This document shows, piece by piece, positions 14,295 to 26,900 of a DNA stretch of 64,000 bases. The stretch comes from Vespula vulgaris (lineage: Eukaryota > Arthropoda > Insecta > Hymenoptera > Vespidae). The notes beneath the pieces are model-generated. The model had not been told where the DNA came from. It did no database searches and saw only the letters and a program-made list of their open reading frames with translations. Within the stretch, counting starts at the first letter, position 1, and each line of letters begins with the position of its first letter. The stretch is taken from assembly GCF_905475345.1 (NCBI RefSeq), contig NC_066592.1:4967001-5031000 (forward strand), in the 5' to 3' direction. Both the position numbers and the translations under genes were made by a program.

Positions 14295-15628
14295 ATGACA
14301 GAAGTCGAGAACATTTTCTTGTTCGTTCCTAATATTATAGGTAAATAAGAATGTTACAAACGAAATATAAAATAGATATTGTTAATAATGTTCTATATAT
14401 AGCATCTATACAACTAATGTACAAAATAAAGTGAAAACTTAAGCATTTATGAATTCATTGATAAAATTAAAGTGACTATTGAAGATAATAAACACTCAAA
14501 GCTGCTGATGATTTTAATTGATGTAGTATTTAAATATTAGCTAAGCTTTTGCGATAAAGTTCTTCTTTAAATTTAAATTTTAGTTGTAAATATAAACTAT
14601 TGAATATTGTTATATCATACAATAAATCTAACTATTATCAAAGAAGTTAGCACTTGTATGACTTCTTATATATTGATTAATATTAGCATATTATTATATT
14701 ATATAGTGCTAGAATGTAATACTTTCTCTTGATCTAATATTATTCTTATATTGTTAAAGAATACTTTTTGTTAATAGGTTACGGAAGAGTGATCTTGGCT
14801 CTGATTTCTTTTTATTTCATGCCAAGTAACTATGTCATTGCATCTTCATGTTATATTATTAGTGCTTTATTAGATGCAGTGGATGGTCATGCAGCCAGAT
14901 ACTTCAATCAAAGCACAAAATTTGGTGCTATCTTAGATCAATTAACCGATAGAGTTGGTACCATGTGTCTTTTGGCAACATTATGTATGTTTTATCCTTC
15001 TTATAGTTTTTGGTTTCAATTAAGCATGGGTATTGATATAGCTTGTCACTGGATTTATCTTCACACGTAAGAATTACTAATTTACTAGTTAATATTTTTA
15101 AGGATTATATTAAGATACAAATATTTTGCAATACCTTAAAAAGTATTATATGTATACAATGTTATTAATTAGCAACAATTACTATACAATATGTTTACAG
15201 AACACTGCTACAAGGGAAAACAAGTCACAAATTTATTGACATGTCTGAAAATCCAATCATGCGGATATACTATACCAATCGTATAGTTCTATTTTTCATG
15301 TGCGCTGGAAATGAAATGTTCTATGCTACCTTATATCTTCTTTACTTTACCGAAGGACCCATTTGTAAATAACATTTTTATACAGATAACTATATATAAT
15401 TGCATTGAGTACCATCTTAAATTATAATTACACATTATAATAGAAAGTTAAACATTTATATAAAAAATTACAGTGGCCGGTGTAGGATTGTATAGGATAC
15501 TGATGTATCTCTCAGCTCCAGTGGCAATAGTCAAATCTGCAATCTCAATTTTGCATGGATACGTATCTTGTATCAACATGAGTATAATTGATCAGAAGGA
15601 ACGTCAGGAACATCTTAAAGCAAACTAA
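14295..15628 (+). CDS. Pis: CDP-diacylglycerol--inositol 3-phosphatidyltransferase (PI synthase)
   Basis: Exons 14295-14340, 14778-15066, 15201-15364 and 15474-15628 join in frame to 217 aa, close to the roughly 213 aa of the animal enzyme. The protein makes phosphatidylinositol from CDP-diacylglycerol and myo-inositol in the ER membrane and so feeds all phosphoinositide signalling. The CDP-alcohol phosphotransferase motif is complete: D51-G52-x2-A55-R56-x8-G65-x3-D69-x3-D73, with the extra upstream D48. Several hydrophobic segments surround it, as expected for a multi-pass enzyme. The start ATG lies in an AAAAATG context just after the acceptor at 14240. The gene ends tail-to-tail with the LRRC47-like gene. 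I am confident of the family and the model. Confidence 0.95.
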
Positions 15629-15863
15629 AATGTCTTGCTTACATATATTACTTACTAGTCATACTAAATGTGATCAGTCGATCTTCCTTCATTATAAAAT
15701 AACATATATTTAAAGAATGCATTTCCAATCTGCTATTCTTATAAATCAAAGCAACCTGATGTGCCAGAGTAAATTATTTTTATCTTGCTTTTTAATATAA
15801 ATTATATTTTAATTAGTATATGTCATTGAAAGTAAAATATAATTGTTTATTTTTCATATTATA

Positions 15864-15869
15864 AATAAA
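15864..15869 (+). terminator. Poly(A) signal for PI synthase
   Basis: AATAAA 236 bases past the stop codon, the first canonical hexamer on the plus strand after the gene. Confidence 0.6.
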
Positions 15870-15997
15870 ACACTCTAATGTACTTCTCTAAAAATTTTTC
15901 TCATATTAACAACCTATTTTCTTGATATTAATTAATATTACTGTTAAAAGTAATGTTATTTATTCAGAGGTTAGAAAAAGATATTTCCTAAAAGTTT

Positions 15998-16475
15998 TTA
16001 AGAAATATATTTTTGTCTACAATGAAAATAAGATATACAAATATTGTCTATTTTCCTAATGACGTGTGTAAAATAATTTGACCTGATACTCAAAGAATAT
16101 AATTGCTAAAATGGAATATACTGCCATACAAAATATTACTTAGTGATGTAATACGATTAAATACATACTTTAAATTTAACTACAAATATAGAGAAACGCA
16201 AAGACTAAACTGAACGATAAACATTTGTCAAGATAAATTCGTGATATTCATTGTGCTTTCGTTTTTGCTATCATACAAAAAATTAACAAAAATTACAAGG
16301 ACACATGTAATAATTTTACATTGAGGACTATGTATAATACATATAAATATTTTGTATAAATTATTTAAATTAAAGAATGATCATACATGAATTTTTCACA
16401 CAGCAATGATACTTCAGCTGTGTTATAACAAAGAGATAAACTAACCTCAAAACTCTCGCTTTCATTCTCCGTCAT
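15998..16475 (-). CDS. Candidate tiny two-exon gene (45 aa)
   Basis: The minus strand has ATG at 16475, reads MTENESESFE and meets a good donor (GAG/GTTAGT, exon end 16446). An in-frame acceptor (CCATTTTAG) opens a second exon, 16105-15998, that adds 35 residues starting QLYSLSIRS and then stops; a minus-strand AATAAA follows near 15.96 kb. The product matches nothing I know. The acidic first exon and clean donor look real, but short ORFs with plausible splice sites also arise by chance. It would overlap the 3' flank of PI synthase on the other strand. Confidence 0.25.
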
Positions 16476-16778
16476 GACCAGTCATGTTTAGGCGCCATGT
16501 TCTTTTACTTCAAACACTCGCGCATGTTGCTAAAGTTAACAAAATTAGCACAAGTTTTTTAGTAAGCATAAAACTTAACACAATGCAATTTTACATATAT
16601 TCACTAAACGTCATACGAAATAAGGTATCCTTTAACATGGATGATATTTTTTCACTATGATCGAGATGTCCGAAGTAATGAACAATATTTATAAAAACAA
16701 ATGAAAATTCTGCGTATCCGTGACGAGGATAAATTGCCATAGAGTAGCGCCAGTGTCGCTAGTTGGTCACTGTCTAAA

Positions 16779-17049
16779 ATGGCAGGTATTTTTCTTATTT
16801 GAATTTATTTTTTTAAATTACTTGGCAAAAAGGGATTTGAAGAAACTATTAAATCTGTATATAATTATAACACACTTAACATTTTGATATTTATTAATAG
16901 ATATTTTATCATTTTGATTGTGTCATATCATAGAAAATATAATTACAAGTAGAACGCATAAAGAATTTTTGAAATCGATCAGTTTTTCTAACAATAAATC
17001 ATGTATGCTGTTTGAAAAAACGTATTCTTTTTTATTCCTACACATATAA
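16779..17049 (+). CDS. Candidate tiny two-exon gene (40 aa)
   Basis: An ATG in a strong context (TAAAATGG) is followed after 7 nt by a GTATTT donor (exon end 16785). An acceptor at 16932-16933 (CATATCATAG) opens 16934-17049, giving MAENIITSRTHKEF and 26 more residues before TAA. The region just upstream (16740-16780) is GC-richer than its surroundings. No homology is recognised. It may be only an intergenic transcript start or chance. Confidence 0.2.
17031..17036 (-). terminator. Possible poly(A) signal of the LRRC47-like gene
   Basis: Minus-strand AATAAA about 520 bases past the stop. Other weaker variants lie between, so the assignment is tentative. Confidence 0.3.
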
Positions 17050-17554
17050 AATTAAAATTATTACGACTGTAGAATTTTTACCTTTACGAATATTCTTTTG
17101 AAGTTTTTCTAGTATACTTTCGCAATGTTATACAATCAAAATATGTTATAAAAAAAAAAAAGGAAAAAAGAAAACATTTTCTGCAAATTTTACACGAGAA
17201 TCTACTCTTGACTTAAACTTATTATAAATTTCTTAATTAAATATATATATCTCGTAAGTGACAATTACTTATGAACATATTTTATACACAAACACAAATA
17301 ATCAAGACAACTACTTTCTACATTATTCATATAAGTATGTTTTCCGTTATTAAATTGAGAGTTGTTTAGTAAAAATGTTTATACATTTGTATAAAGAGGG
17401 AAGTTTGTATAAAACATATAAAACATGTAATAATAATAATAATAATAACGAATTTGTGCTTCAAAACCTACAACTTAAAATAATAGATCTCTTATATCTT
17501 AAGTCAGTAACAAAGAGAGTTGTTGTGTAGATAGTAACAATAAAATGTAATATA

Positions 17555-19396
17555 TTAATCTCGTAAAGCAATAATATTATCTTCCTTAAAATTTAAGTCT
17601 GCCCTTGAAGGATAGACAAGTTTCAGATTACCATCTATATCAACTACTTTAACTTGTTCTATTTGTAAACTATAGTACAAATTATTTTCATTATCTGAAG
17701 GTGTACAACCAATGCCTGTGGTAACTAATTCTTTTAAAAATTGATCCAATACATTTCTGTAAAGAAAGTATATATTATTTAATATTTAATATTGATTTAT
17801 AGAGAATTTTATATTTATATATAATTCTACTTTACCTGCAAACTTGATATGATGTAGCACTTGTTACTTCTATTAACATATTTTTTGTAGTTAGTGACAT
17901 CTTTGTTAAATCACTGTTAGTAATTGGTGGAAATGATATAACTTGTTCTTGACTGTCTACAAGACACGGAAAAAGTGCTTTACCTTCAAGTAAATACAAA
18001 TATTTATGTATACCGGAATATACATTTCTCTTTTTTTCTTTACGCAAATTATCAGCTTCTTTTTGTAATTGCTGGAATAGTTCTGTTCCAGTATAATTTT
18101 TATTTCTCATTAATGGTTTGATTTCTAATTCCAAAGGTGGCTTTGCTGTATATGTTAAATCACCTAAATTATACATCACACATTAATACATCAAAAAACA
18201 TGATTTTTAGACAGTACCGTAAAAACAAACTATCATTTACCTGGTACAATTACATTTAAATCATGAGTGGCTATTGTAGCAGCATTTCTTTTTTCACATA
18301 TTCCATCATGTAATTTTGTTTGTAATTGTATAAACTTTTTAAATGTATCCTCTGTAAATATTAAATTTTTTACAATACATGCTGTTATATAAGGTCTAAC
18401 ATTTTTCACATGTTGTGTGATTTTTATTGATAGAGTACTGTCTGATGTTTTCAATATTTTTAATTTATGTGCTAAAGCATCTATCTGAGCTGCAGCATTT
18501 TCACTTTCAGATAATTTATGTCCTTTTTTTCCTTTTTTTGATTTACTTGTAATAGTAGTAGTAGTAGTATTTTGTTTCGGACAATGTTGCTTTACATATT
18601 CAAGTACTTGCTTTGTATGACACTGGTCAACTAACTTTAATAATCTTTTATCAGTCAACCAATTGTTTTTTAGATTCAATTCTTTCAATTTATGACAATC
18701 TGCTAGTTCACCAGGAACAGCTGTAAATGCAATAAATATATATAATAGGTTGTATTAATATTTATTTATGATAATTTTGTGATGACTACTACCTGTAATC
18801 AAATTATCAGCTATGTTTAAAACTTTTAAAAATTGCAGACGAGATATTTCCCCAGGAATATCTTTTATCAGATTCTTATTTACATAAATTTCACAAAGAT
18901 GGACCAATTCAGTATAACAAACATCAGGAAATACTTTTATATCATTGTTGGACAAATCTAAAGTAGTCAATTTAAGATTTCCTATTTGACATGGTATAGA
19001 TTGTAATAAATTTGTGCCAAAGTTAATGCTGTTCAATTGAGGAAGATTTCCAACTGCATCTGGTAGAGAAGTCAGTTTATTTTGCGAACAATGAAGAAAT
19101 TTTAATTTGGTTAATTTTTCAATGGATGCAGGAAGTTTATTGATCTCGTTCGAATGTAATACCAATGTAGTAAGATTTTGTAACTTCCCAATTTCTTCAG
19201 GTATTTCTTGAAGACACGTATGGGTTATGTTTAAGTAGTTTAAATTCTGAAGATCAAAAAGCGTTTTATCCAAACCATTTTTGGCGATCAATTCAGAAAT
19301 CGATGGACCTGTTAGAACTAATTCATGTTTATTCTCATCAGCGGTTTGTTTAATAATATTCCACGACTTTTCAAAAGCCATTACTGTCAGTTTCAC
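17555..19396 (-). CDS. LRRC47: Leucine-rich repeat-containing protein 47-like (LRR plus B3/4 domain)
   Basis: Exons 19396-18793, 18720-18241, 18163-17836 and 17756-17555 join to 537 aa; a second in-frame ATG at 19381 would give 532 aa. Residues about 50-205 form leucine-rich repeats of the LxxLxLxxNxI type (LNYLNITHTCLQEIPEEIG, LTTLDLSNNDIKVFP). A lysine-rich linker near 250 (SKKGKKGHK) follows. Residues about 355-470 fit the B3/4 fold of the phenylalanyl-tRNA synthetase beta subunit (LFPCLVDSQEQVISFPPI, ATSYQVCR). That order is the LRRC47 architecture; the human protein is 583 aa. Its molecular role is poorly defined and no aminoacylation core is present. The upstream partner gene is convergent, not co-transcribed. 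The gene symbol is by architecture. Confidence 0.88.
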
Positions 19397-21567
19397 TGCA
19401 ACTATATTATTAACAATAGAATAATGCTCTGGATGCTGATTTAAGGTTATGCGTAGTAGATAAAAACAAAATTTTTTTATTCTCGAATGATTCTTAATAA
19501 TTCATATAAATATATTTAGTACTTACTAAAGTTTTCTTCTTTCTGATTGTCAAACTAGTTTTTTGACGTGCTAATGTGAAGATATTAATACGCAAGAGAT
19601 AGTCAGAGACGTCAGAGATAAACAGTCTCAAACTACAGTAGAATATGATGCAATATGTATTATTCTTAATACACGCATTAATGTTTCGTCTCAATTTTCT
19701 ATTGAATCGAATTACGTAGATAAAATTATTTTAAATATAATTGAAATGAGTGAAACGTTAATATAATATTTGTGAAAACAAATTTGTAATGTTAAATTTT
19801 GCCGCCACGTTAACGGATTCCCGCTGTAATTGCCTTACTTAAATTAACGAATATTGTGAATTCGTCTTTATAATAGTTCAATGGAGTGCGATGGAACGGT
19901 TCTTGATCAAACGTAATAATTACATTATATATATTTTTGAAAACTAATTTTCTCTTCTTGATTCTTATATTTTATACGTTTCTACTAAAGATTATATTTA
20001 TTTGAAATAATTGCAGAGAAATACGAACGATTTATTATATACATATGAAATTAGAATTTTACGATCCATAATATTGACGATAAAAGATAGTCTATTTCAA
20101 ATAAATTATTATTAGTACAGTACATTTACTGTATAATCACTATTGTCCTCGAATATAACTTGTTCTAATCTTGTGATTTTAGGACATCCTATGAGAAAAG
20201 GAAATCATCGTTGGAACACATCAGTTAGGTTAATGAACTATTCGAACCAAGAGAACACATAAAGTTTTTACTTTATCAGGTAAACTATATCTATTGCGTT
20301 CAATTAGACACTCCAATTAGCGTTTATGGTGATGTTACGGAAGTTCTGACCTACATGTTAATGCAATAGAAAACGATAATAATTTTCGTGTACGAAGAGA
20401 AGATTATCGTCTATGAGAAATAGTAAAACAAGGGACCTATATAGGCTATAACGCATTACGAATATTAGATAGATTTTTTGAACCGGTTTTCTTTTTTTTT
20501 GATAAGACGAATTATAATATAAACAGCTTGTTAAAGACGTCGTTACTTGTATATGTTTATCTTTTGTTTTATTCTTTTTATTTCTTTTTTATCATTATTA
20601 TTACTTTTTTTTTTTTTTCATTAAAAAATGAAACTTTTCATACTCTGGTGAAAGCTTATCGTAGGTTTATTGAATTTAGTATTATCCGAAGACGGAAGTT
20701 TTGCGAGATTTTTCAAGGATTCGGCTTGTAAAGTTTATTCTTGGAACTCCCAAGAATCACAATCGAGCAAGTCTCGAAGAAATAATCTTAATGACCTTGT
20801 AACGCGTCGGCAACGATACTTACGATTTGACAAGGCTCTTTCGAAGTATCGATGACAAATGTTTGTTCATTGATATTTGCATCTGAATGAATCGTTCTCG
20901 ATAGGACGTTCATCCTTGCTTGATAGAACAAAAAGAACGTGCAAACATAGGATATTTCAATGAGCATACGATATTCAATACTATTCTATGTCCGAATTGT
21001 AAACCAAATGAATCGCTTGACTTTTACAACATTTTTATTCTCGTACAGACGAGTTGTAAAAATTTGGTTGTTTCGCGTAATTCAGAGTTCGAACTATATT
21101 CGTAATATTTTTTCGATAATAATTAAATGTTATTACGCGTTATACATAGGTTTAATCCGTATATAATTATTCACCTTTACTTTCTTAAGTAATAATCTTG
21201 CGCAATGAGAACTGACTACATGATCGTAAAATAGTAGGAAAATAAAAAGAGAAAGAAATTTTTTCTCGATTAAAGAAATATTAGACATAAACGTAGAAAT
21301 AAAGGAAAGGAAATAATCGAAGGTTGTCATAAAATATCCATTGCCGGTTGTGGAGTGATAAACTTAAGGTATATAGGCAACCCACGCTTCTTTGCACCCT
21401 CGTTTCTTGTCCATCGTTGTCCGAGGACATTCGGAGGTATTAAATCGACTATAAATCTTGACGTCCTGTCACCCAAAGTCCACGGTTATCAGCAACTGTC
21501 CCCGATTACTTCCGTACGGAAACGTTGGCCGATCCACAGGTGGGGCACAATTCGCTTCTTCCATGAG
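19397..21567. other. Intergenic region between LRRC47-like and astacin genes
   Basis: These 2.2 kb lie between divergent genes. The first few hundred bases should hold the LRRC47-like 5' UTR and promoter, but I see no TATA box there. Open frames at 20528-20731, 20670-20855 and 20920-21166 have no recognisable similarity. No repeats of note. Confidence 0.5.
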
Positions 21568-21605
21568 TATAAAGATAGGAATCATCGTCGTATTTTTGTC
21601 AGTCG
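21568..21605 (+). promoter_or_regulatory. TATA box and initiator of the astacin gene
   Basis: TATAAA at 21568-21573 is followed 33 bases on by TCAGT (A at 21601), the arthropod initiator consensus. The spacing is canonical. It predicts transcription start at 21601 and a 90-base leader before the ATG at 21691. Confidence 0.7.
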
Positions 21606-21690
21606 ATTTTTACATCTCGTAAGGTCCTAAACGTCCTAAACGTTATTTTCTGTTTTTTAGTAAAGTTTGTTAGACTAATCGATATACAGG

Positions 21691-23091
21691 ATGAACGATC
21701 GATCATACTTAATCATCGTATTAGCGATGATCCTTTTAATAAGTTCGTCGTTTGCTTGGCCGTATAGACGTCGAGATGTCTTTGACAATGCGATAGATAG
21801 TCCAGGTGGGCTGGTATCTTATTTGCAACATCTTGGGGAGGCACTATATGGTTTGCCAAGTAACGAGACGGGTTATAAAGTAGCTAACTGGCACGAAGGA
21901 ATGTCTGTTAATCCTGAAGAATTGGGTAATTACGTTGAAGGTGATATCCTTTTTCCACTTGGAATGGGTAGAAACGGTTTAAAGGCAGACGCTGCTAGAT
22001 GGCCTAACGGTATCATCCCTTACATGATCAGTCCTTACTTTGGTAAGATTGAATTTGGTAACAATGTATAAGATTGTTCCTCTTTTATTTGAGAGAGCTA
22101 AGGTACTTGGTCTCAACTCGTTTCATGGATTACCTTCAGTATTCGTGTTCTTATTTCATAGACGAGAGACAACGTAAACTCATTCATGATGCTATGGAGG
22201 AATACCGCAAGTACACGTGCATCAAGTTCAAGCCGTATACCGGCGAGGAAAGTGATTACATTAGAATTACAGCAGGTACTACCGGTTGCTGGAGTAGTGT
22301 AGGTAGAATTGGTGGACGGCAAGACGTGAATCTTCAGGTACCGGGATGCGTGACCAAGATGGGTACCGTGATTCATGAATTGATGCACGCTGTTGGTTTT
22401 TTTCATGAACAGAGTAGATACGAGCGAGATGAATATGTTACTATAAAATGGAACAACATCATGAATGGTAAATGGAAATAAGAAAAGCTCTCGATTTCTC
22501 GATCTCTTGATCTCTGATTGTTAAATGGATCATTTATGTCCTTCCTGTCGATTAGGTCACGAAAGTAATTTCGAAAAGGCTTCGAGAGAACTCACCGATG
22601 CATTTGGTGTTGGCTATGATTATGGTAGCGTGATGCATTACTCTGCCTACGCGTTTTCCAAAAATGGAGAACCTACTATAGTACCGAAAGTGAGTAGAGT
22701 GTTTCATTTAGATCATCGATCATCTTGCTTATTTCCATCTAACGTCTTATTCGTTACGATGTCCTTCCTATATGGCTTCTTTCTCACTATTTGTTTAGTT
22801 CCATTGACATGTAATATATCTTATTGAATATATTGAATATGTGGCAACAAGAAATTTTCATTTAGCACGATCGTTCAAAATTTCATATCGATTCATGCTA
22901 TTGGTGTTTGTCATTTGCACGCATTGACCTGTGTTTTGTAGGAACCAGGTGGTCTTTTGGGTCTTATCGGAGAAATCTTCCAGGGTAAAACAAAAGTTGA
23001 ACTTGGACAGCGGGAGGGACTCAGTAAACGAGACATTCAAAAAATTCGCAAAATGTACCACTGCAACAAACGTAGACGTAGTCATAATTGA
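21691..23091 (+). CDS. Astacin-family zinc metalloprotease (M12A), secreted
   Basis: Exons 21691-22042, 22162-22467, 22556-22689 and 22942-23091 join to 313 aa. A signal peptide (LIIVLAMILLISSSFA) is followed by a propeptide of about 85 residues. The catalytic domain starts near ARWPNGIIPY and holds the full astacin zinc site HELMHAVGFFHEQSRYERD (H189, E190, H193, H199) and the Met-turn SVMHY. Cysteines C137, C160, C180 and the near-terminal C fit the two conserved disulfides. There are no EGF, CUB or other C-terminal domains, so it is a minimal astacin; it ends in a basic tail (KRRRSHN). All catalytic residues are intact. Secreted insect astacins occur in digestion and in reproductive fluids; which applies here cannot be told from sequence. 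Confidence 0.95.
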
Positions 23092-23339
23092 TTTTTTTTT
23101 CTTTAGTATCACGAATTGTATCATTTCTAATATGCACTCACGATCAATACGAGCATCTAGTCGTAGAATTAGATCATAGATCTCAGATATATTTTTAAGT
23201 TGGCACGTGTTTTAAACAAAAAAATATTATATTTACTTTCACCGTTTTTTTTATATGTTGCGTAGTTTACGCTATCAGTATTATATAATATTACGTATAC
23301 GTTATTTAAGTAATAAGTAATAACGATGATAATAAGAAT

Positions 23340-23399
23340 AATAAAAGAATGCACTTAAAACATGGCTCTTGTAATATTTTTCTTTTATTTTCTTTTATT
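23340..23399. terminator. Facing poly(A) signals of astacin (+) and GMC oxidoreductase (-)
   Basis: Plus-strand AATAAA at 23340-23345 lies 249 bases past the astacin stop. Minus-strand AATAAA occurs at 23384-23389 and 23394-23399, about 580 bases past the GMC stop. Processing at these sites would make the two 3' UTRs abut or overlap. Confidence 0.5.
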
Positions 23400-23981
23400 T
23401 ATATACTCGTTTTCTATTTGAAATTTGACCCTCTTGGATGAACGTAGCTACTTTAAGGAGAGTAAGAGGCTTGCTCAAGTTTATATCCCCGAAGGGGAAG
23501 TAAACTGGTCTCTTGGCAGTATACTAATCATACTTACTTACAAGATGTGCGAACTCATTTTATTAAGAGTTACTCGAGCGAACTACGTTTAAGTGGAATT
23601 AGTTAGTTATTTTTTTTCTTTTTTTTTTTTTTTAAATTTATATGCGCGTAAAGTAAATTAAGAGACTAGCGTAACTCGAGCATACTTTAAAGAATATTAA
23701 AAACATATCATTTCGTCCTATATATTTGCTGCATATTTATTTTGTAATTAACAAACGCGAATTCGCTTAGGCGAAATACGAGTATATTACTTAGAGTATT
23801 TTTTGATTTCGTAAAAAATTCGATCGACAAAAATCCGATCGATGTCAATATTCGTGTCACCGTCATTAATTAACAAATATCTTAAGAACAGGTTAAACCT
23901 TTCTTTCTATCTAAAATAACCATTCGTGATCTATCTTCAACTAACGTTCGTATCAAACTTATATTCAGAATTTGATAACAT

Positions 23982-26900
23982 TCAACCGATCCACGTTCTT
24001 TTGATAAAGTCAGCTGCCCTTTCGCCTATCATAATGGCTGGAGCATTCGTATTGCCAGAAGTGACCTTTGGCATGATACTAGTGTCGGCTACTCTAACAC
24101 CTCGTACACCTCGCACTCTTAATTGATTGTCTACGACAGCGAAGGGATCTTCTTCTGGACCCATTTTGCAGGAACCAGCCTGATGATTTTCAGGTGATGT
24201 ATCGTGTTTCACAGCACATTCCCAATACGCGTCACATCCAAATTTCAAATGTTGACAATTTTTCACTGGTGTACGATCCAATTGGAAACCATATCTGTAA
24301 ATGACGGACATAATAAGATCAAATGTAGCGTACCTAAAATGTTAGGTAATATGTAGGCAATCATGTTTTTAGAACACGTACCGCTTTAGGGCTTGCGTTT
24401 CTGATAGTCTAATCGAGAATTTAATGGCTTCGACTAATCCAGCTATGTCGTCCGGGTGGGACAAGTACTTTGGATAGATTAAAGGTTTCGATACGGGATC
24501 GTTGTTGCGTAAACGAAGATAGCCACGGCTCTTGGGATGCAAGTAAGTGGGGATAATGTAAATAGTACGATTTGTCCCTTTCTTCTCCCCAACCATGCCT
24601 GTTTCAGCACAGTCCGCCAGATAACCACCAAAAATAAGCTGAACGTCTGGATGATCTTCTCTCGAATTAGAGTATTTCGTATTGACCATTGCTGTTACCT
24701 CCGATATACCTGTTTTTAATCGATATAAGATCGTATTATGAATTAAATAGAGATAGAGCTAAAAGTGAAAAATTTTCTTCTAATCGTCTTGTCAATTTAT
24801 TTATTTTTTTTTCTTCTTCGTCGTTACTAAAAGTTGTCACGGAAATGCGAACTAGTAAGAAAAATCGGTGCTAACGAACTTTTCCCTCTAGGTATTTCTT
24901 TTTAACGATCGATTTGTCTTGAGGCTATATTACGTTCTGAATACCTCGAACACGCTCGAAGGCACGGTTGAACCATTTTGGTAAAAAAGTATATACGAGA
25001 TATAAACAAGTACGAGTAAGTAAATAAAAGATTTAATTAGTTGCCAATAGTGGATTAATTTGTGTGGGATTTATTTTTTTTTTTTGCTAAGATCTCTAAG
25101 TAGGTAACATGTGAATATTGTAATAAGCTTTTTCTTTCATTTTTTTTTTTTCTTACATTCTTGCGTAAAAGCTATAACCGTAAAATACGTGAATAAATGA
25201 TGCGTTTCTTTCAATCTAATTAAGTATGGTAATTATAGGAGAATGTGAAAAACTGAAGTAGATTCGATCATTCCAATAATGGACTTTCTCGTGCATTGCA
25301 TTCTTCCGCTACGTTTGTCATAGAGCGTGACCATATCGGAGATATACTTCAACGATTGCGTACATAAAAGTATTATAATGACTTAGGTTGAATGTTCTAT
25401 GATGAGATTAATCATCGTTGATTAATAGATATTTTCTGATATCATTTTTTACGATGCTTGAAAGACTTTTTTTTCTTTTGTTTCTTTTTATCACTATAGA
25501 ACGTAATAATGTTCACGCTTACTAACATTGTAAAATATTTCTACTTGACACGACGTTGAATTTAGAATCTTTTAAGTGGATAGTAACTTGGTGAAAGCAA
25601 TATATTATGTCATGGTCTTGATCTTATATACATTACATATGTCTGCACTTGAAACAATCGAAATATATATATGCCAAGTTTATACTCGAAGCTTCAAGCC
25701 GACGAATTATATAACACTCAAACATCGAACGCTCCTTACAAATTATTATTTTTTATAGAAAAGGTACAACGTCGTTCATGATGAATGTAACGTCCTTGAG
25801 TTGTTAACATTTTTCAGATCGATCAAATATAAAAATAAGAGGAGTAATAGAAATCAAATAACTCTTAAGATGGATCGATTCCGTGGTAAAATCTAATTGC
25901 TTCGAACGACGTGTGATCGTTCTACCGTTATTCACGAAGTTCATTGAATCGAAACAGAACCTCATTTGTAATTTAAATCGAAAGGCAACGTTAGGATCGT
26001 TTTCTTTTTTCTCTCTCTCTCTCTCTCTCTCTTTTTTTTCATTTTTTTTGACTACAATCGTTTATACATATGTAGTTTGTTGCGAAATGATTGAAATATT
26101 GTTATTAGGAATATGCAATAAAGAATAATTTATTTTTAAATAGTGTCTCGTATAAATAAAAAAACTACGGTGGATTAATAGGATATTAATTGATCGATTT
26201 TTAAATAGCGGGTTTATGAAAAGAATATAAGAAATGTAACAATAGGAAAATTATTACGTCATTCTGGATCAACGAATTCAAAGAAGAAGAAGAAGAAGAG
26301 GATAATTGTGCAATAAACTTTCACTGGACGTACACGAAGCCGGAGCTGCATCGATCCCGCAAGATGTAACACGCGCGGCCGGATGTACAATCGCGACCAA
26401 CGAATCGTTCTTTATACTGTACGTTTAACGTTTCTAAAAATATTTTTAATTTTTTATTTTTCATTTATCTATTTTTTTTTCCATTTAAGTTTGACTACGT
26501 TAAGAGTCATATAAAGTTCCAAAATTTGAATACGGTCCGAATAAATTGGGATTTTAAGTCATTCATCGATATGATCCATAGATCTTTTTTTATCGAACGA
26601 CAGAATTTACATTGAAATTTATACCGATAAAAAATGTTGATGTTCGTCGATTAGTAATAAATTCTAGATACAGTTATAATCATACTTTCTTTTTATGGAA
26701 ATAATTAACTGCAGATTAGAGAAATAAATGTTAATTAATTTACCTGTGCCAGACATGAGTCCGTCTCTGAAGAGTAGATATTCCATAGCAGTAGCCCAAT
26801 TAAGCGGAGTAGTGTCAGTGTCATTTATCGTGAAAGTCAATGCGTAGGCGACATGATTGTGCAAATTCTTGCCAACTCCGGGAAGATCATGAATTACGGG

